Below, one piece after another: positions 1 through 7,560 of a DNA stretch of 64,000 nucleotides. Position 1 is the first letter of the stretch. The number at the start of each line of letters is the position of its first letter. A model generated the notes under the pieces. The model was not told the origin of the DNA and searched no databases. It was given only the letters and a program-made list of their open reading frames with translations. A program made the position numbers and the translations under genes. The stretch is from Bacillus sp. RO3 (GTDB lineage Bacteria; Bacillota; Bacilli; Bacillales; Bacillaceae_B), in NCBI RefSeq assembly GCF_012911895.1, contig NZ_JAAXCV010000028.1, positions 1 to 64,000 on the forward strand. The letters are read 5' to 3'.

Positions 1-95
1 AGAGTTAGTTCGGTCTCATTAATTCCTTGATAATTTTCATCCAGTTCTAATAACAAAGCATCAAAAGCCAACAATGTGATAAGTTCATTTTTCAT
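1..95 (-). CDS. Partial phage protein, N-terminal 31 residues only
   Basis: An ATG at 95 follows a strong AGGAGG ribosome binding site (about 102-108) and opens a frame that runs off the left edge of the window. The visible residues (MKNELITLLAFDALLLELDE and a few more) are acidic and helical-looking. I do not recognise a family. The frame continues the leftward prophage early operon, about 45 bp after the HTH protein gene. Confidence 0.55.
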   Translation of the reverse strand, partial: MKNELITLLAFDALLLELDENYQGINETELT

Positions 96-140
96 TCAAT
101 TTTCCTCCTTTAGTTTGTGTCACAGTATGGGTCGAGACCG

Positions 141-434
141 TCACTTCTTTAACGCTCTGTATACTGCTGATCTGCTGCATCCATATCCTTCTTGAATAAC
201 TGAATAGGGTACGCCACGAGCCCGCAAATTCTTAGCAATGGCAGGATCTACTTTCCCGTTATACCTGACTTTACTGCAGTGGAACTTACCAGTCAGACCC
301 ATGTCTTTTTTCCACCTATAAAACGCTGCCTTGGATACAAATAGCTTGTTATCATGGATGTCTTCATCCCGCAACCCCTGGTTTTTTAGCTCAGTATAAT
401 TTTCAACTGTAAAGTTTGAAGGGATTACAGACAT
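141..434 (-). CDS. Phage HTH protein of unknown function, 97 aa
   Basis: Small basic protein with two helix-turn-helix-like stretches. The first is around residues 30-45, where SKAAFYRWKKDMGL looks like a recognition segment. The second is around residues 70-95, where GYGCSRSAVYRALKK resembles resolvase or sigma-70 region 4 type HTHs. The start ATG at 434 overlaps the upstream stop as TAATG, so it is probably translationally coupled. A role as a late-gene regulator or DNA-binding accessory protein is inference. No specific family is recognised. Confidence 0.65.
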   Translation of the reverse strand: MSVIPSNFTVENYTELKNQGLRDEDIHDNKLFVSKAAFYRWKKDMGLTGKFHCSKVRYNGKVDPAIAKNLRARGVPYSVIQEGYGCSRSAVYRALKK

Positions 435-571
435 TAGTCTTCAACCACCTTAATAGTGTGACTGTATTCCCATAGAGTACTTTCACAGTAAGTACATACT
501 TTAGGATCTTCATTTTTTTCAACCGCGAATGCCCGATTACACTTCTCACAGTTGTAAACATCAAAGCTCAC
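434..571 (-). CDS. 45-aa zinc-ribbon miniprotein
   Basis: The GTG start at 571 follows GGAGG with good spacing and overlaps the preceding stop as GTGA. The stop overlaps the next start as TAATG. The short protein has two CXXC pairs (C8-C11 and C26-C29), the spacing of a rubredoxin-like zinc ribbon, and an acidic tail. It sits in a chain of four overlapping small genes, which argues that the frame is real. Function is unknown. It may bind nucleic acid or a host protein. Confidence 0.6.
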   Translation of the reverse strand: MSFDVYNCEKCNRAFAVEKNEDPKVCTYCESTLWEYSHTIKVVED

Positions 572-693
572 TTTTTGTCCCTCCTGTAATAGAATTTTTC
601 AACTGACTCTCCACATCTGAGACAATAACTGCAGAAGTAAACCGTCTGGTGCCTGCCCTTTAATTTGCAAACCAATCGATCTAATAGACTCAT
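568..693 (-). CDS. 41-aa Cys-rich basic miniprotein
   Basis: The ATG at 693 overlaps the upstream stop as ATGA and the TGA overlaps the next GTG start. The peptide has C9 and then C21, C24 and C27 in a CXXCXXC pattern, with basic residues at both ends (YRRDKK tail). It could bind one zinc ion. There is no separate strong ribosome binding site, so it would be translated by coupling. The neighbouring zinc-ribbon frames make it credible. The function is not known. Confidence 0.5.
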   Translation of the reverse strand: MSLLDRLVCKLKGRHQTVYFCSYCLRCGESVEKFYYRRDKK

Positions 694-914
694 AGAAGTT
701 CCTGCCTTTCGCTGTAGCATGTGCCGCAGGCCCCTGGAAATGCGAATCCATTTGGTTTATTACAGTTCGAACATATCTCCGAATGAGTCTTCCACTTCTT
801 ATTACAATTAGGACAAATCATATTAATGTATTTCCCGTACTGCCGTTCTACATGGCCGACTGAATCACAGTTATCGCAAATACGAATAGTTGGTTTCTTT
901 GTGTATGCTGTCAT
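690..914 (-). CDS. Zinc-ribbon phage protein, 74 aa
   Basis: A longer frame opens at 977, but the ATG at 914 is preferred because it overlaps the upstream stop as ATGA and follows AGGTGG. The protein carries four cysteine pairs: CDNC, CPNC, CSNC and CGTC. This is enough for two zinc ribbons and resembles proteins that recognise RNA or other proteins. It belongs to a run of overlapping zinc-ribbon genes in the prophage early operon. No precise function can be assigned. Confidence 0.7.
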   Translation of the reverse strand: MTAYTKKPTIRICDNCDSVGHVERQYGKYINMICPNCNKKWKTHSEICSNCNKPNGFAFPGACGTCYSERQELL

Positions 915-1147
915 AGAGTACCACCTAACCATCTGCCGATTAGGATTGCAGTCGCAATGAAAGCAGTCAGCTTCCAAAGGATCCTAGACGTCTCAGCTTT
1001 TACATATTCATTTTTTACAATTTCCATTTGGGCTTTTGATTCGCTAAGTTTGGCCAGCAAGAAAGTATTCGATTGATCCTGGTAAGTTTTTGATTTACTT
1101 GGTTTTTTATTAACTGCATCTGGCTTATCTTCAAAATTAATGTTCAC
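911..1147 (-). CDS. Small membrane-anchored phage protein, 78 aa
   Basis: The GTG start at 1147 is placed just after GGAGGGGAG. Residues 1-30 are polar and Lys/Ser-rich, 30-55 look helical or coiled, and about 58-76 form one hydrophobic segment (WKLTAFIATAILIGRWLGG). It is therefore probably a single-pass, tail-anchored membrane protein. It overlaps the downstream zinc-ribbon gene by ATGA. Phage small membrane proteins can act in superinfection exclusion or lysis control, but nothing here identifies the job. Confidence 0.6.
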   Translation of the reverse strand: MNINFEDKPDAVNKKPSKSKTYQDQSNTFLLAKLSESKAQMEIVKNEYVKAETSRILWKLTAFIATAILIGRWLGGTL

Positions 1148-1217
1148 TTTCTCCCCTCCCAGGTTATTGATGAAAAGGGAGAAGCTCTTAACTCCCCCCT
1201 ATGACATTACGAAACTA

Positions 1218-1481
1218 TTAACTGTGTTTGACTAAAGACAAAGCGTTTATAATGGCTTCCTTGTCTTCTTCACTAGTCGCATCATTCAACTGCATTTCCA
1301 AATAGTTAACCGCGGATTCAACTTGGTGGCTTAGTTTAAATTTCTTAAGGATGATTTGGTCCCCATTGATGAAGATCTCAACCGGATCCTTTTCAGCGAT
1401 CCCAAGATTTCGACGTAATTCGATCGGAATAACCACTCGACCTAATTCATCTACTTTTCTTACTACTCCAGTGCTTTTCAT
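1218..1481 (-). CDS. AbrB-family transition-state regulator homolog (phage-borne)
   Basis: The first ~45 residues are an AbrB/SpoVT swapped-hairpin DNA-binding domain. The core MKSTGVVRKVDELGRVVIPI is almost the same as chromosomal Bacillus AbrB and Abh, including the basic DNA-contacting residues. The remaining ~40 residues differ from AbrB and are likely a helical multimerisation tail. Host AbrB represses many stationary-phase genes, including competence functions. A phage copy could repress host or phage promoters or form mixed oligomers with host AbrB, which is inference. It lies between the membrane miniprotein and the MBL-fold gene in the early operon. Confidence 0.85.
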   Translation of the reverse strand: MKSTGVVRKVDELGRVVIPIELRRNLGIAEKDPVEIFINGDQIILKKFKLSHQVESAVNYLEMQLNDATSEEDKEAIINALSLVKHS

Positions 1482-1518
1482 AATTTGTTTCTCCTCTCGT
1501 TATTAGAAATTTTATTAT

Positions 1519-2217
1519 TTATGGTACTAAGACGATTTTCCCCGTGAGTTTCTGGATCTCTTGCTTGAATATTTGCTCATCTGAATTCGAGTCTGACAAG
1601 TGGAGTAACCATATTTCTTCAACTTTGCTTAGATCATTTGCTAACAAGAATTCTTTTACGTTCTCCAGACTGAAATGGGATCTCATCAAACGCTTCTTCA
1701 TGACCGCCGGTACCCGCCCGGCCGCAATGTTTTCCTTCAAGATATCCATCGAGTAATTGGCTTCTACCATGATGTGTGTAAGTCCCGGGAACTTATATTT
1801 GATGTAATAGGTATCCGTAGCAAACAAAAGCTTTTCCCCTTGCTTATTTACTAATAGAAACCCCAGGGATTCCTCAGCATCATGCTCAGTTTCAAAAGGT
1901 AGGATAGTCCAGGTACCGATCGTGAAAGACTTTCTTGCTTTGATTGTCTTTAGACGATGCCCGGACACCCCCAGTGCTGCCGCCGTCCCTTTCGATGTGT
2001 AAACATTTATTCCCGCCTTCATCACTTCTTTGACCGCCTTGCCGTGATCTCCATGCTCATGTGTGATTAAACATCCATCAACCTGGCTAACCCGGAAGTT
2101 AAGACCTCTCTGTATGTCTGAGTAACGAATGCCACATTCCAGCATCAAGGAGGTGCTACCATCATTCACAAGGTAGCAGTTCCCCTTACTGCTAGATGCA
2201 AGAGCTTTGATTTCCAT
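1519..2217 (-). CDS. YycJ-type metallo-beta-lactamase-fold hydrolase next to RecT
   Basis: The 232-aa protein has the MBL metal motif THEHGDH at residues 52-58, plus downstream H, D and H positions (a TEHDAEE stretch and FATDTYYI). The N-terminus has SSSKGN as in the YycJ/WalJ family. Its ATG overlaps the recT stop as TAATG. Phage recombination modules usually pair a RecT annealase with an exonuclease such as YqaJ. Here an MBL-fold enzyme occupies that place, so a 5'-3' exonuclease role is a reasonable inference. No other nuclease of the module is visible within the window. Confidence 0.8.
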   Translation of the reverse strand: MEIKALASSSKGNCYLVNDGSTSLMLECGIRYSDIQRGLNFRVSQVDGCLITHEHGDHGKAVKEVMKAGINVYTSKGTAAALGVSGHRLKTIKARKSFTIGTWTILPFETEHDAEESLGFLLVNKQGEKLLFATDTYYIKYKFPGLTHIMVEANYSMDILKENIAAGRVPAVMKKRLMRSHFSLENVKEFLLANDLSKVEEIWLLHLSDSNSDEQIFKQEIQKLTGKIVLVP

Positions 2218-3149
2218 TAGTATGGATCAGCTTCTGAGTAGTTGAACTCTGATGGAACTTCCGGTGCTGCCTCTTCTTGATCAATCACTTCAGCTCTTTC
2301 AGGCTTTGATAATTCCTGTTTGTTAGTCGGCTCTTCCCTGAGTTCATATTCCACATCGATTACCTCTTGATTAGCATTTTCCTGAATTTCTGCCTGCAGC
2401 TGAGCTTCATCATTCGACTCATCAGATCGATTGAAGTAATCAATAGTGAGGCTGGCGTCATTACTTGAGTTTAAGAATTTCTTGCAAGCACGATTGATGA
2501 CTGTCTTCTTAGCCATTTCTTGTTTGAATTCGTCATGGGTGCTGCCTTCCTTCTCAACTTTTCTGTCCTTTCCCCAGAACTGTGCTTTGCTCCATGCTTT
2601 GCGGATCTCATCGATTGTCATAATTTCGTTGTAAACTCGATCATCACTGAAGGATATAGTCGCATAAGCTCCGATGATCTTATCTTTATTAATGTTTTGA
2701 AATTTTTGCAAGTGAGACAGGTTGACGATTCGACCATTTTTCATTTCGTAAGTGACCTCGTCACCTTCATAAATGACTGCAGCATCGATATCTTTTGCCC
2801 CTGTGACCAATTTGGTGACGGCCATGGTACCGAAATATGAGCGTTGGAACGTTAATTGGTTTCCGTAAGCGATGAAATACCCTTGCTTCTTAATAGGATT
2901 CAATCCTTGCACTACCATTTCCAGAAGGCTGTTTGCAATTGAATCCTTAGTACAAACCTCTAAGACCGGCCTTTTATCTTTATCCTTTGCATTTTGAAGA
3001 ATTAACCAAGCAGATTTCATTGCATTCTCAGGCGAATAAGATGCCGGGAAGTGCAGCTCCCCGCTTTCTTGAAATTGCTTTACCTTTTCAGCGACAACAT
3101 CGACTGTGTCTTTCTTTACCATCGCCAACTGTGTGTTTTTGTTACTCAT
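2217..3149 (-). CDS. recT: RecT-family single-strand DNA annealing protein
   Basis: The 310-aa protein matches RecT/YqaK single-strand annealing proteins. Conserved stretches include the N-terminal NTQLAMVKKDTVDVVAEKV, GLNPIKKQGYFIAYGNQLTF and the AKKTVINRACKKFLNSS region. The C-terminal ~60 residues are acidic and Glu/Pro-rich, likely for contacts with SSB or partner proteins. RecT binds single-stranded DNA and anneals homologous strands during phage replication and recombination. It overlaps the upstream 85-aa gene by 8 nt and the downstream MBL gene by TAATG, so the three are probably one translational unit with the SMC-like ATPase. Confidence 0.93.
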   Translation of the reverse strand: MSNKNTQLAMVKKDTVDVVAEKVKQFQESGELHFPASYSPENAMKSAWLILQNAKDKDKRPVLEVCTKDSIANSLLEMVVQGLNPIKKQGYFIAYGNQLTFQRSYFGTMAVTKLVTGAKDIDAAVIYEGDEVTYEMKNGRIVNLSHLQKFQNINKDKIIGAYATISFSDDRVYNEIMTIDEIRKAWSKAQFWGKDRKVEKEGSTHDEFKQEMAKKTVINRACKKFLNSSNDASLTIDYFNRSDESNDEAQLQAEIQENANQEVIDVEYELREEPTNKQELSKPERAEVIDQEEAAPEVPSEFNYSEADPY

Positions 3150-3399
3150 TCAGGCATTCCTCCTCTAGCTTCTTTTCGATTTCCTCTGCACACTGCGTGC
3201 ACACTACTTTCTGACCCTTATCTGTTTCAATAATTTCTAATTGATCCCCGGTTCCCAGGGGCCGATCACACATGAAGCAATTGAACGCTCCGAATGCCCC
3301 TGTCCGGGTCATACGATTATTTTCATTCAAGACGAGAAAGTTTTTTGATACAGCTGAGACTTTATACTTTGTTGTGACTGTCTTGGTGATGGTGATCAT
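3142..3399 (-). CDS. 85-aa zinc-ribbon protein between recombination genes
   Basis: The ATG at 3399 overlaps the upstream ATPase stop as TAATG and the 3' end overlaps recT by 8 nt. The N-terminal ~40 residues are beta-rich. Two CXXC pairs follow (CFMC and CTQC), spaced about 25 residues apart as in a zinc ribbon, and the C-terminus is strongly acidic (EKKLEEECLNE). Its position between the ATPase and RecT suggests a part in the same recombination process, but no family is recognised. Confidence 0.7.
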   Translation of the reverse strand: MITITKTVTTKYKVSAVSKNFLVLNENNRMTRTGAFGAFNCFMCDRPLGTGDQLEIIETDKGQKVVCTQCAEEIEKKLEEECLNE

Positions 3400-5387
3400 T
3401 AGATTGCTTCTTCACGAGTTGATTCATTTTCGTAAACAACATTTAAATTCTTGTCGTTTTCAGATACCACCAGACAAATTAACTGGCTATCAATATTCAT
3501 TAACTTTGTTACTGCTTCAGCGTTATCAATCCAAACTGGTGCTGAAATGCCATAGTGGTCGCTCAGGGTGTTTATGATATCCAACCCGATGTTTATCTTA
3601 GCCGCATTGTTAAGATCGCTGTATGGTACTCCCTCGAACGTCGTCTGACATGTTTCTTTCAAACCGTCATTGATCTGTTGTTCAAACAACTTGAATCGAG
3701 CGAATTTGAACTTAGAATTGATTTTCTCTTCCAAGAGGTCCACTTTAGACCGAATGAATTCTTCTGTGAGATATAGTTCTTGTTCCAATTTTTCAAATTC
3801 CTTAGCCAATTGACGCTCCTGAACTGAGAGTTCCTGTATGCGAATCTCGATTTGTTTCGCAGATTCAAAGCGATTAAGTTGCTGTTGGGCTTGGTCTCTT
3901 TTTTGCTTCAATTCATCAATTTCAAGTTGTACTTTTTGCACAGAGTCCTCAACAGACCCTCGAATATGATTGATCTCTTCTTCCTTAGACTTCTTTTCTT
4001 CCAGCTTCGAAATGTATTCAGGATTATCCTTGATATCTACAACAGCCAACTCAGCTTCAATCAATTGATCATTTAGCTTAGTCAGAAGTTCTTTTTTCTC
4101 GTTGATCTGTTCTGTTAGCTTCGATATTTCCTCTTCATGCTTTTCGTTTGTGGCTTTTAAATCATCTAACTTTTCTCGAATAGCAAGACCTTTTGATTTA
4201 TTCCGCTCCAATTGGTCTGATTTTCTTTGATTGAATGCAGCCTCTGCTTTCTCTTTAGCTTCACTAACTTGTTCCTCAGGTAGGTCCTGTCCGCATGACG
4301 GGCAAGTGCATTCATCAGTGTGAAAGAAGCCTTGAGCGTTAATGTTCTTATATTCAGAGAGTAATTGCTCCCGATCCGCTTTTAGTTCCCTGGCTCTGAT
4401 GATATTCGCTTCTTTATGAGTGTTTAGGCTGCCTATCTTCGATTCAAGAATGTGGATATTGGAGCTTTCTTCTTGGATTTTTGCCTTAAGCTGATAAACT
4501 TTGTCCTTTGCTGATCCATCATGATTCCTTTTTATATCCAATATGGCCATTTCGATATTCTGAATTTCCATCTTCTTATCGCCGATTGCTTTACCATTTT
4601 TGATATCGCCTATCTCAGTTTGTTTTTCATCAATGGCAACAGTCACTTCTTCAATCTCATTCTTTAGTTGAACAGGGCTTAAATCTGTGAGATCGGGGAC
4701 TGAGCGCTCTGCTTCATCAATTCTCACTGGAATACGATCTAATTCCTTATTTATTTCTGCTCTACGGGATGCAATAACTTTACGATGGTTTTCGATTGTT
4801 CGGCCTTTTAATATCTCTGGAAGAGTCTCTAATGCTTTATTAGAAGCGATTACTTCCTCATCTGATAAATCCCCCACAATTTCGAGCAATGTCTTCCTAC
4901 GTTCTTGCCAGGACATCTGTTCGTTAAAGTAAGTCGGTGAAGTGATTAATTTGAATAAATCTTCAGAAACAATTGAGTTAACTTTTTCCTCATATTCTTT
5001 TTTCTTCACTGGAACTTCATCGATAAAATAATCTGTTGTGTGGCCAGTGAATTGCTTTGCAGCAGATCCGCGCTTCTTGGTCCACTTTTCTGCATAAACT
5101 TTTCGAAGTGTAAACGGCTTCCCGTCTTCTTTAAAAGTGGCTTCAACGCTATGTTCTTTCCCATGGATCACTTCCCCATCCGGTCGAAGAGTTTTTATTT
5201 GAAACTTCGCGTTATTTTGGGAATCTTTGTCAAACAACACCCATACGAAAGAGTCTTTTAATGTTGTTTTTCCAGTAGCGTTTTCTCCAAGGACCTTCAT
5301 GTTGCGGCCATCAGCTGCTAATTTAAATTCAGTTACTCCTTTGAAGTTTTTTAATACTAAACTTTGGAGTGTTATTGTCTTTTTCAA
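3399..5387 (-). CDS. SMC/Rad50-like AAA ATPase with CXXC hook, 662 aa
   Basis: The N-terminal ATPase half has a Walker A motif, GENATGKTT, at residues 34-42. A long coiled coil (about 225-570) is broken by a hook carrying CTCPSC at 360-365, as in Rad50 zinc hooks. The C-terminal lobe contains a WIDNAEAVTK stretch in the Walker B position, less acidic than in canonical ABC-type ATPases. Proteins of this kind accompany RecT in phages and may act with the MBL-fold protein as an SbcCD-like nuclease, which is inference. The start ATG follows GGAGGG about 8 nt upstream. Confidence 0.82.
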   Translation of the reverse strand: MKKTITLQSLVLKNFKGVTEFKLAADGRNMKVLGENATGKTTLKDSFVWVLFDKDSQNNAKFQIKTLRPDGEVIHGKEHSVEATFKEDGKPFTLRKVYAEKWTKKRGSAAKQFTGHTTDYFIDEVPVKKKEYEEKVNSIVSEDLFKLITSPTYFNEQMSWQERRKTLLEIVGDLSDEEVIASNKALETLPEILKGRTIENHRKVIASRRAEINKELDRIPVRIDEAERSVPDLTDLSPVQLKNEIEEVTVAIDEKQTEIGDIKNGKAIGDKKMEIQNIEMAILDIKRNHDGSAKDKVYQLKAKIQEESSNIHILESKIGSLNTHKEANIIRARELKADREQLLSEYKNINAQGFFHTDECTCPSCGQDLPEEQVSEAKEKAEAAFNQRKSDQLERNKSKGLAIREKLDDLKATNEKHEEEISKLTEQINEKKELLTKLNDQLIEAELAVVDIKDNPEYISKLEEKKSKEEEINHIRGSVEDSVQKVQLEIDELKQKRDQAQQQLNRFESAKQIEIRIQELSVQERQLAKEFEKLEQELYLTEEFIRSKVDLLEEKINSKFKFARFKLFEQQINDGLKETCQTTFEGVPYSDLNNAAKINIGLDIINTLSDHYGISAPVWIDNAEAVTKLMNIDSQLICLVVSENDKNLNVVYENESTREEAI

Positions 5388-5491
5388 AATATTTCCCTCC
5401 TATTGATTAATCGAGGGGTTTTCTCATACAATGTTAGTAGGTGTTTTAAGAAAACCCTTTTTTACTAGCTCTGTGTGCCAGCACAGGGCTT

Positions 5492-5641
5492 TTACTTTGG
5501 GTAAACTAGCTTACTTTTGATTTGATCTTTAATTTGGAATTCAAGAGATACTATGTGCGCTAAATTATTTTTGTTTTCAAAACATGCTTGTTTCACTTCC
5601 CCAGCCTTCATAAGTTTGCTCACTGAAAGAAGATATTTCAT
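5492..5641 (-). CDS. 49-aa hypothetical phage protein
   Basis: The ATG at 5641 follows GAAGGGAGTG with normal spacing. The peptide (MKYLLSVSKLMKAGEVKQAC...) is basic and probably helical. An imperfect hairpin (about 5466-5490, leftward GCCCTGTG/CACAGAGC) follows the stop and may slow transcription into the ATPase gene. No family is recognised. The frame, the ribosome binding site and the tight packing support it. Confidence 0.5.
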   Translation of the reverse strand: MKYLLSVSKLMKAGEVKQACFENKNNLAHIVSLEFQIKDQIKSKLVYPK

Positions 5642-5676
5642 CTTTTTATCACTCCCTTCTAGTTACTAGGTGATAT

Positions 5677-5772
5677 TCAATCTTCCCAGACTTTTCCTCC
5701 AATCATCAGACCAAGAACTAGTGCCATTAATGAACACATTGAGATCAAGCCCAAAACTTGTAACCCATCCAT
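5677..5772 (-). CDS. 31-aa single-span membrane peptide
   Basis: The ATG at 5772 lies 7 nt after an AGGGG ribosome binding site. Almost the whole peptide is hydrophobic (LGLISMCSLMALVLGLMIGG), followed by KVWED. It would insert as one membrane helix. It lies in a stretch of the phage early operon otherwise free of long frames. A regulatory or inhibitory membrane peptide is possible but unproven. Confidence 0.4.
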   Translation of the reverse strand: MDGLQVLGLISMCSLMALVLGLMIGGKVWED

Positions 5773-5875
5773 AGTTCATCCCCTTTTATAAATATTCCTG
5801 AATTTATTCCTCAAATTTTGCAAATGGTGTAAAAGAAAGTGAGCTGCTTAGAGCTCTAAATCGTCGGATTGTGTA

Positions 5876-6058
5876 TCACATGAAATCAAAAATTGTTGTC
5901 TGGTTAGAAGGAATATCAATTCTTTTGTTGTTTAAAGTTAAAATGATTTCACCTTTTTTCTTTTCGACTGAATACGGACCTGCGTGAGCAAAGACAGTCC
6001 ACTTATATTTAATTGCAAGATTGATATAATTGAGAATCCATTCTAAATGACCGTTCAA
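5876..6058 (-). CDS. Hypothetical phage protein, about 60 aa
   Basis: The frame opens at an ATG at 6106, which lacks a good ribosome binding site and overlaps the upstream gene by 17 nt. The TTG at 6058 is 6 nt behind AAAGGGTG and removes the overlap, so I prefer it. The protein has an amphipathic N-terminal half (WILNYINLAIKYKW) and a beta-rich second half (GEIILTLNNKRIDI). No family is recognised. Confidence 0.45.
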   Translation of the reverse strand: MNGHLEWILNYINLAIKYKWTVFAHAGPYSVEKKKGEIILTLNNKRIDIPSNQTTIFDFM

Positions 6059-6089
6059 TTTATTCACCCTTTCATTGTCGGCTAGTGAA

Positions 6090-6323
6090 TTAACCCCAAT
6101 GTCCATGACGCTTTAAAACCTCAACGACTTCATCCGCATAAGGTTCATCAGTATTGATAACGAGGTACGTATTAGAGCTGCTCTTCCCGTTTAACTCTCT
6201 GCCGATATTTATTTCTTTCACCAATTCCTCAAATTTTTCTTTATCATCTGTATCAAGAAATAACTCAGTATCCTCATTTTTAATCACTGTAAACTTTAAT
6301 TTCATATCAGCTGATTTCCCCAT
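6090..6323 (-). CDS. Hypothetical acidic phage protein, 77 aa
   Basis: The ATG at 6323 follows AAAGGAG with 7-nt spacing. An ATG at 6329 is too close to that site. The sequence has an alternating beta and helix pattern (LKFTVIKNEDTELFLDTDDKEKF region, then a helix) and ends with RHGHWG. It sits in the leftward early operon. No function or family can be named. Confidence 0.5.
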   Translation of the reverse strand: MGKSADMKLKFTVIKNEDTELFLDTDDKEKFEELVKEINIGRELNGKSSSNTYLVINTDEPYADEVVEVLKRHGHWG

Positions 6324-6388
6324 TTTCATTCTCCTTTATACTTCGTATTTTGAGTCGATTCGGAATCTCGTCAGATGGTTCATCAAAA

Positions 6389-6790
6389 CTAATTTAGAAT
6401 GCCACTTTGTTCAGCGAATATCCAATCGGAATCATAATCTTCAATTGGTGGCATTTCTCCCAATCTTTCGACTGATGTTTTCACCATTTCTGAAAGGTGT
6501 TTATCGAAGTCGTTTGTTCCTTCAATAAGCTTTTTTATCCGTTCTCCAATTTTTAAGAAATACAACATTGAACCCTCTTTGGTTTCAGTAATTGTATGAA
6601 CTTCTTCGGTCATCGGGAGATTCAGGACCCTCATTCCGGAAGTGACTTCAGAAATGTTAATCCTTGATTCTAAAGGAAGAGCGCAGAATCTATAATCACC
6701 TACTCTTATTTCATGACCTACTGTAGGCACCCATTCTAAGCAAGCAAGGTAAAAAGTTTGAGTTTGTTCATTTACTGATATTTTCATCAT
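6389..6790 (-). CDS. Hypothetical phage protein, 133 aa
   Basis: Two adjacent ATG codons (6790 and 6787) follow AAGGAG. The GTG at 6796 sits inside the ribosome binding region and is rejected. The N-terminal ~65 residues are beta-rich and include VGHEIRVGDYRFCALPLESR, which may be a small barrel. The C-terminal half is helical and acidic. There are no membrane segments and no cysteine pairs. It is an unrecognised member of the prophage early operon. Confidence 0.5.
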   Translation of the reverse strand: MMKISVNEQTQTFYLACLEWVPTVGHEIRVGDYRFCALPLESRINISEVTSGMRVLNLPMTEEVHTITETKEGSMLYFLKIGERIKKLIEGTNDFDKHLSEMVKTSVERLGEMPPIEDYDSDWIFAEQSGILN

Positions 6791-6831
6791 TTCCACTCCT
6801 TTTTAATTGCGCCACATTTGTCGATTCTTAT

Positions 6832-7092
6832 CTAAACTATCTTCATCGTTTGTTCAATTTCTGTGGAGATACTTACACAAAAATTAGAATCATCATTCGA
6901 AAATTCTATACAATTGAATTCCTCACTCGAATGATTTCTTATAATATTTCCTCCTGCTTCAATAGAAAGTTTTTGTATTTCATTTAACACACCTACATCG
7001 ATGTATTTCTTTAAATATACGAAGTGTAGACGAATATCTGCCTTCTCGTCATAGGCCTTAGACATAAGCTCTAGGAATTTATCTTTGTTCAT
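6832..7092 (-). CDS. Hypothetical phage protein, 86 aa
   Basis: The ATG at 7092 follows AGGAGG at good distance. The protein begins with a charged helix (MNKDKFLELMSKAYDEKADI) and continues with mixed alpha/beta sequence rich in Asn, Ser and Glu. It lies immediately after the excisionase-like gene, separated by 17 nt, and would be co-transcribed with it. No family is recognised. Confidence 0.5.
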   Translation of the reverse strand: MNKDKFLELMSKAYDEKADIRLHFVYLKKYIDVGVLNEIQKLSIEAGGNIIRNHSSEEFNCIEFSNDDSNFCVSISTEIEQTMKIV

Positions 7093-7109
7093 TTTCTCAG
7101 CCTCCTGAA

Positions 7110-7298
7110 TTAAATTACATCCTTACGATTGTTTAACCATTCAAAGAAATCTTCACGATTTGCACGTTTGTATCTTCGAATTCTGATTAATGGAAATCCC
7201 TTTTCTTCCATAACTTCATATGCAACTCTTTCACTACACCCCAATATTTCAGAAATTTCTTTTACAGTAAGTAATAAAGGATAATCATTTTGTTTCAT
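7110..7298 (-). CDS. Excisionase-like HTH DNA-binding protein, 62 aa
   Basis: The ATG at 7298 is preferred over an upstream in-frame ATG at 7355 because AAAGGGG lies just before it and a palindromic operator occupies the space between. The protein is a winged-helix MerR/excisionase type (HTH_17). TVKEISEILGCSERVAYEVM forms the HTH and the ending RRYKRANREDFFEWL is typical. Such proteins either direct phage excision with the integrase or act as early regulators. It lies beside the lysogeny switch, which fits either role. Confidence 0.78.
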   Translation of the reverse strand: MKQNDYPLLLTVKEISEILGCSERVAYEVMEEKGFPLIRIRRYKRANREDFFEWLNNRKDVI

Positions 7299-7313
7299 AA
7301 TTAGCCCCTTTCT

Positions 7314-7333
7314 AGTTGAACTATAATTCAACT
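7314..7333. promoter_or_regulatory. Palindromic operator, copy 1
   Basis: The 20-bp near-palindrome AGTTGAACTATAATTCAACT lies between the Xre gene and the excisionase-like gene. A close relative occurs at 7588-7607 in the divergent control region, which points to shared binding by the phage repressor or the Xre protein. Confidence 0.6.
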
Positions 7334-7338
7334 TAATG

Positions 7339-7524
7339 TTAAAAAAATAAGTCATTCAATGTTGTATTTAGTGCCCTAGCGATTCTAACCGCTAATTTGA
7401 CGCCTGGATCAACCTTCCCCCTTTCAATTTTATTTAAGTACCAATGTGAAATTTTTAACTCTTTTGCTAGATCCTTTTGTGACATTCCAGTTTTTTCTCT
7501 GACTTCTGCAATTTTGTTAACCAA
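7339..7524 (-). CDS. Cro-like Xre-family regulator, 61 aa
   Basis: A compact HTH_3 domain covers the whole protein. VREKTGMSQKDLAKELKISH is the helix 1 to 3 region, followed by YLNKIERGKVDPGV, and it ends LNDLFF. The start is TTG at 7524, 9 nt behind AAAGGAG. It is read away from the CI-like repressor across a 213-bp control region containing repeated GTTAAC motifs, one of which (7516-7521) lies inside its own 5' end. This is the normal arrangement of a phage lysis/lysogeny switch, so it is probably the Cro-type or anti-repressor partner. Confidence 0.82.
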   Translation of the reverse strand: MVNKIAEVREKTGMSQKDLAKELKISHWYLNKIERGKVDPGVKLAVRIARALNTTLNDLFF

Positions 7525-7560
7525 TTAATCAACTCCTTTGTGTCGTTTGTTTCATTATTG

